Shown here: positions 61,127 to 64,000 of the stretch, in pieces
Numbering within the stretch: position 1 is the stretch's first letter
Layout: every line of letters begins with the position of its first letter
Source of the DNA: Salinispora vitiensis
GTDB lineage: Bacteria; Actinomycetota; Actinomycetes; Mycobacteriales; Micromonosporaceae
Length of the DNA stretch: 64,000 nucleotides
Direction of reading: 5' to 3'
Assembly (NCBI RefSeq): GCF_000378825.1
Contig: NZ_KB900388.1
Coordinates: forward strand, 4,347,901-4,411,900
Program-made: the position numbers and the translations under genes
Notes under the pieces: generated by a model
What the model saw: only the letters and a program-made list of their open reading frames with translations
Database searches by the model: none
Told to the model about the DNA's origin: nothing

Positions 61127-61170
61127 CGGGTGGCGTCGGGGTGTGCTTGGTCACACCTTTCCGCCACCCG
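61127..61170 (+). terminator. Terminator after the transglycosylase-like gene
   Basis: Outer stem CGGGTGGCG (61127-61135) with CGCCACCCG (61162-61170), inner stem GGTGTG (61140-61145) with CACACC (61152-61157), followed by ACCAAATTTG. It starts 28 bases after the stop codon. Confidence 0.7.
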
Positions 61171-61229
61171 ACCAAATTTGACACCGGCCCAGGTAGCGGC
61201 GGTCGGCGCTACCTGATAGCTGTTGACGG

Positions 61230-61883
61230 GTGAGCCTGCAATCGGAGGGCAGTGACCCGCACCAGTTCGGCACCGAGGCGTTCTACGCCGCGATCGGCCG
61301 GGCCTTCGTCGCCATGTGCGCGGTGGTGCCGTTCCTCTTCCTCATCGAGGCCGTTGACCAGGGGCTGGCATTCGGGCTCGACCCGGCGGCCGGCATCATC
61401 CCGAAGCGCCTCGACGGCCTGGATGGTGTTTTCTTCTCACCGTTTCTGCACCACGGCTTTGATCACCTCTACAGCAACAGCATCCCGCTGATCCTGCTCG
61501 GCACCTTCGTGCTCGCGGCGGGTGCGCGTCGCTTCCTCTGGTCCACGTTGATCATCATTTTGATCAGCGGGCTCGGCGTCTGGTTCACCGGCGCTCCGAA
61601 CTCCATCGTGGTCGGCGCCAGCGGCGTCATCTTCGGCTACCTCGGCATCCTGCTCACCCGGGGCATCGTCGAGCGGAGCTGGTGGAACTTCGCGGTGGTC
61701 CTCCTGGTCGGCCTCCTCTATGGCTGGCAACTCGTCGGCATTCTCCCCACCGACGAGCGGATCTCCTGGCAGGGGCACCTCTTCGGGCTGCTGGGCGGGG
61801 TGGTCGCCGCGATCGTCTTCCGGCGGCGTCGACCGGACCTGGGTGGCTCGCACTACTCCGACTCGACCCGCATCTTCGGCTGA
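61230..61883 (+). CDS. Rhomboid family intramembrane serine protease
   Basis: A 217-residue rhomboid. The nucleophile is in VVGASGVIFGYLGI (Ser about 132) and the catalytic His in ISWQGHLFGLLGG (about 182). The conserved FLHHGFDHLYSNSIPL segment (about 72-87) corresponds to the HxxxxHxxxN motif of helix 2. About six membrane helices. The start is GTG 61230. Substrates are unknown. Confidence 0.92.
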   Translation: MSLQSEGSDPHQFGTEAFYAAIGRAFVAMCAVVPFLFLIEAVDQGLAFGLDPAAGIIPKRLDGLDGVFFSPFLHHGFDHLYSNSIPLILLGTFVLAAGARRFLWSTLIIILISGLGVWFTGAPNSIVVGASGVIFGYLGILLTRGIVERSWWNFAVVLLVGLLYGWQLVGILPTDERISWQGHLFGLLGGVVAAIVFRRRRPDLGGSHYSDSTRIFG

Positions 61884-61991
61884 CCGGAGCGGCGACGACC
61901 GCCTGCCGGACATCCTTGCCCGGCGGCTCCGTCCCCTCTACCGTCAGGATCAGCGTCGGTTGAGCCGGGAGCGGAAAGCGACGGTACGCCC

Positions 61992-62960
61992 ATGCACGAG
62001 GTCGATGTCGCGGTGATCGGGGCCGGGCCCGCCGGCCTCTTCGCGGCGTACTACGCCGGCTTCCGCGGGCTCTCGGTGGCAGTGGTGGACGCGTTGCCCG
62101 AGCCCGGTGGTCAGATCACGGCGATGTACCCGGAGAAGTTGATTCACGATGTCGCCGGCTTCCCGGCCGTCAAGGGCCGGGATCTGGTGGCCAACCTGGT
62201 TGCCCAGGCCGCCCCGTTCGACCCGCGCTACCTGCTCGGCACCCGGGCGGAGAAGCTGTCGTACGCCGATGGTCGGCCGGTGCTCGGTCTGGCCGGGGGT
62301 GAGCAGTTCCGCTGCGGTGCGGTAGTGATCACCGGCGGGCTGGGCAGCTTCACACCCCGCCCGCTGCCCGTCGCGGAGGGCTACGTCGGCACCGGAATCA
62401 TCTACTTCGTGCCGCAGCCGGCGGAGCTCGCCGGCCAGGACGTGCTGATCGTCGGTGGTGGGGACTCCGCCTTCGACTGGGCGTCAACCCTCCAGCCGCT
62501 GGCCCGTTCGGTGACCCTCGTGCATCGCCGGGAGAAGTTCCGGGCGCACGCCGCCACCGTCGCCCGGGTCCGCGCCCTGCCGGTGCGGGTGGTGGTGAAC
62601 GCGGAGGTGACGAGGCTGCACGGGGGTGGCGCGGTGACCGGTGCCGAGGTCACTGTCCGGGGTGGCGCGGCGGAGTTGTTGCCGGTCGACACTGTCGTCG
62701 CGGCGCTCGGCTTCACCGCCGACCTCGGCCCGCTGGCGGAGTGGGGCCTGCGCCTGGACCGCCGGCACCTCGTGGTTGACAGCACCATGTCGACCAACCT
62801 GCCGCGGGTCTTCGCCGCTGGGGATATCACCGAGTACCCGGGCAAGGTTCGCCTGATCGCCACCGGCTTCGGTGAGGCCGCGACCGCGGTGAACAACGCG
62901 GCCGTGGTGCTTGATCCGACAGCGCACCTCTTCCCCGGGCACTCCTCCGACGGGACCTGA
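61992..62960 (+). CDS. Ferredoxin--NADP reductase-like flavoprotein (TrxR-type)
   Basis: A 322-residue protein of the thioredoxin-reductase-like FNR family (YumC type). The FAD motif is VDVAVIGAGPAGLFAAYYAG, followed by EPGGQITAMYPEKLIHDVAG, the NADP motif VLIVGGGDSAFDWA and the second FAD motif PRVFAAGDITEYPGKVRLIATG. The CxxC of thioredoxin reductases is absent, which is what separates FNRs. It presumably transfers electrons between NADPH and ferredoxin or flavodoxin. The neighbouring TetR gene is convergent. Confidence 0.9.
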   Translation: MHEVDVAVIGAGPAGLFAAYYAGFRGLSVAVVDALPEPGGQITAMYPEKLIHDVAGFPAVKGRDLVANLVAQAAPFDPRYLLGTRAEKLSYADGRPVLGLAGGEQFRCGAVVITGGLGSFTPRPLPVAEGYVGTGIIYFVPQPAELAGQDVLIVGGGDSAFDWASTLQPLARSVTLVHRREKFRAHAATVARVRALPVRVVVNAEVTRLHGGGAVTGAEVTVRGGAAELLPVDTVVAALGFTADLGPLAEWGLRLDRRHLVVDSTMSTNLPRVFAAGDITEYPGKVRLIATGFGEAATAVNNAAVVLDPTAHLFPGHSSDGT

Positions 62961-62977
62961 TCCCTCGGGTGACCGGC

Positions 62978-63670
62978 TTACCGGGGTAGGCCGACGAGGT
63001 CGGCCATCAACGCGATCTGGTGGTCGAAGTAGTCGTCGCGGTGCGGCAGGGCACCTTTGATCCGGCCGAAGAGCTCGAAGCTGATCAGCCCGAAGAGCTG
63101 GGTCCACCCCGCCATCCCCCGAGCGAGCAGCGCTACCGGCATCCCCGGTGCGAGGCTCGCCGCGACGTCGGCGAGGTCATCGCGGACGGGTTGGGGCAGG
63201 TCGTCGGCGGGGGGTGGGGTGAGCTGTCCGGTGGCAAGCCCGTCGCGGGCGATGCCGATCAGCGTCATTGGTGGGCGCGCAGCCGGCTCGACGGTGTCGT
63301 CGGGCGCCGTGTAGCCGGGAACCGGGCTGCCGTAGAGCAGCGCGTACTCGGCGGGGTTGGCGAGGGCCCAGGCCCGGGCCGCCCGACAGCTGGCGAACCA
63401 GCGTCCGCGCAGGTCGTCGCGGTCCACGGCGGCGTCTGCTGCCTCGACCGCGTCGCCTAGGGCCACGTACGCCTCCAGGATGAGCGTGGTGAGCAGGTCG
63501 TCCCGACTGGGAAAGTAGCGGTAGATCGCCGAGGAGGCCATGCCGAGGTCTCGGGCGACCGCCCGTAGCGACAGGTTGGCGCCGTCGGTGGCCAGATGGC
63601 GGCGCGCCGCGGCCTTGATCTCGTCGATCATTTCGGCCCGCACCCGGGCCCGGAGTGAGTTGGCGGCCAT
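62978..63670 (-). CDS. TetR family transcriptional regulator
   Basis: A 230-residue TetR protein. The DNA-binding part is EIKAAARRHLATDGANLSLR, then AVARDLGMASSAIYRYFPSR. The C-terminal region (WALANPAEYALLYGSPVPGY and MAGWTQLFGLISFELFG) is the TetR_C_25-like type. I start at ATG 63670 (MAANSLRARVRAEM), although AAGGAG abuts the codon with no spacer. It is divergent from the Rossmann-fold gene, with two operator-like sites between. It probably represses that gene and itself. Confidence 0.88.
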   Translation of the reverse strand: MAANSLRARVRAEMIDEIKAAARRHLATDGANLSLRAVARDLGMASSAIYRYFPSRDDLLTTLILEAYVALGDAVEAADAAVDRDDLRGRWFASCRAARAWALANPAEYALLYGSPVPGYTAPDDTVEPAARPPMTLIGIARDGLATGQLTPPPADDLPQPVRDDLADVAASLAPGMPVALLARGMAGWTQLFGLISFELFGRIKGALPHRDDYFDHQIALMADLVGLPR

Positions 63671-63709
63671 CTCCTTACCCTGCCACGCGTAGGGCGCTGA
63701 TCCAATTCG

Positions 63710-63773
63710 AGAGCAGTGCTCTTGACAGGTCTGGCACCTATCGACACACTTCCTTGTGAGCACCGCTCTCGAA
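63710..63773. promoter_or_regulatory. Two TetR operators around a -35 promoter
   Basis: Site 1 is AGAGCA-G-TGCTCT (63710-63722), a perfect palindrome of a type common for actinobacterial TetR regulators. Site 2 (63758-63773, GAGCACCGCTCTCGAA) matches the reverse complement of 63706-63721 at 15 of 16 bases. TTGACA at 63722-63727 overlaps site 1 and pairs with CACACT (63745-63750) at 17 bases as a promoter for the rightward gene. Binding at both sites would bracket that promoter. Confidence 0.65.
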
Positions 63774-63803
63774 GTGATCTGTTGATCCGAAAGGTGAGCT
63801 CTG

Positions 63804-64000
63804 ATGTCGAATCACGTGATCGTCGGTGCCGGCCCGGTCGGCACCGCGACCGCTCACCTCCTCGCCCAGCGGGGGAGCAGGTCCGGCTGGTCAGTCGCCG
63901 CGGCGCCGGCCCCGAGCATCCGGCCATCGAACTCATCGCCGCTGATGCCACCGATGCCGCCCGCCTGACCCGCCTGACGGCCGGCGCCGTCGCCCTCTAC
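63804..64000 (+). pseudogene. NAD(P)-binding Rossmann-fold gene with a one-base frameshift, partial
   Basis: The ATG at 63804 (AAAGGTGA upstream) begins SNHVIVGAGPVGTATAHLLA, a typical dinucleotide-binding motif of NAD(P)-dependent epimerase/reductase proteins. After QRG the frame breaks at a run of five G (63871-63875). One extra G there would restore EQVRLVSRRGAGPEHPAIEL and on through LTAGAVALY to the window edge; as given, translation stops after about 50 codons. It is either a real mutation or a sequencing error in a homopolymer. The gene is divergent from the TetR regulator and is its likely target. Confidence 0.7.

Overview
The window is high-GC actinobacterial chromosome, most probably from the family Micromonosporaceae (Micromonospora or Salinispora type; this is inference from gene content, not a database match). 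Supporting signs are the cydDC, deoC and upp neighbourhoods, a split acyl-CoA carboxylase with an epsilon subunit beside birA, GuaB1, an Rv1086-type Z-isoprenyl synthase, an XRE-DUF5753/DUF397 pair, and many starts with a TANNNT box 5-9 bases before the start codon and no Shine-Dalgarno (leaderless mRNAs).

Layout. 0-9.5 kb: an unknown acidic protein, cydDC, a BlaI/M56 pair, then deoC with two aldehyde dehydrogenase genes (one catalytically dead) and upp. 9.6-23.8 kb: a phosphohexomutase, a membrane Ser/Thr kinase, a methylmalonyl-CoA-mutase-like large subunit, an M20 amidohydrolase, a DUF4349 lipoprotein, an MBL hydrolase with a coiled-coil protein, a GGCT-like protein, an LpdA-type flavoprotein, and a short editing-less threonyl-tRNA synthetase preceded by a candidate leader-peptide attenuator. 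23.8-27.6 kb: a heterodimeric ABC exporter.

27.6-38.05 kb is accessory in character. It has lower GC in places, two decayed IS5-like transposases, TetR and MarR/MFS genes, an XRE/DUF397 pair facing three small genes, and a four-gene cassette in which a secreted four-cysteine protein is followed by a strong hairpin, an ABC ATPase, a 7-TM protein with an external Cys domain, and another membrane protein. The cassette is the best candidate for an undescribed system here; the thr attenuator is the best regulatory find.

38-50.8 kb: guaB1, then the acyl-CoA carboxylase region (accA, O-methyltransferase, maf, a Pro-rich protein, accE, accB, birA). Two near-identical Ser/Thr kinase genes and an M50-like protease are interleaved on the opposite strand. 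50.9-64 kb: a PH-domain protein, two GtrA proteins, pckG, a geranylgeranyl-reductase-type oxidoreductase, a Z-isoprenyl synthase, otsB, small membrane proteins, an XRE regulator, a secreted transglycosylase-like protein, a rhomboid protease, a ferredoxin-NADP reductase-like protein, a TetR gene with two operators, and a Rossmann-fold gene with a one-base frameshift at the window edge.

No tRNA, rRNA, CRISPR array or complete insertion sequence was seen. Domain calls come from motif reading by eye, and all residue positions are approximate.
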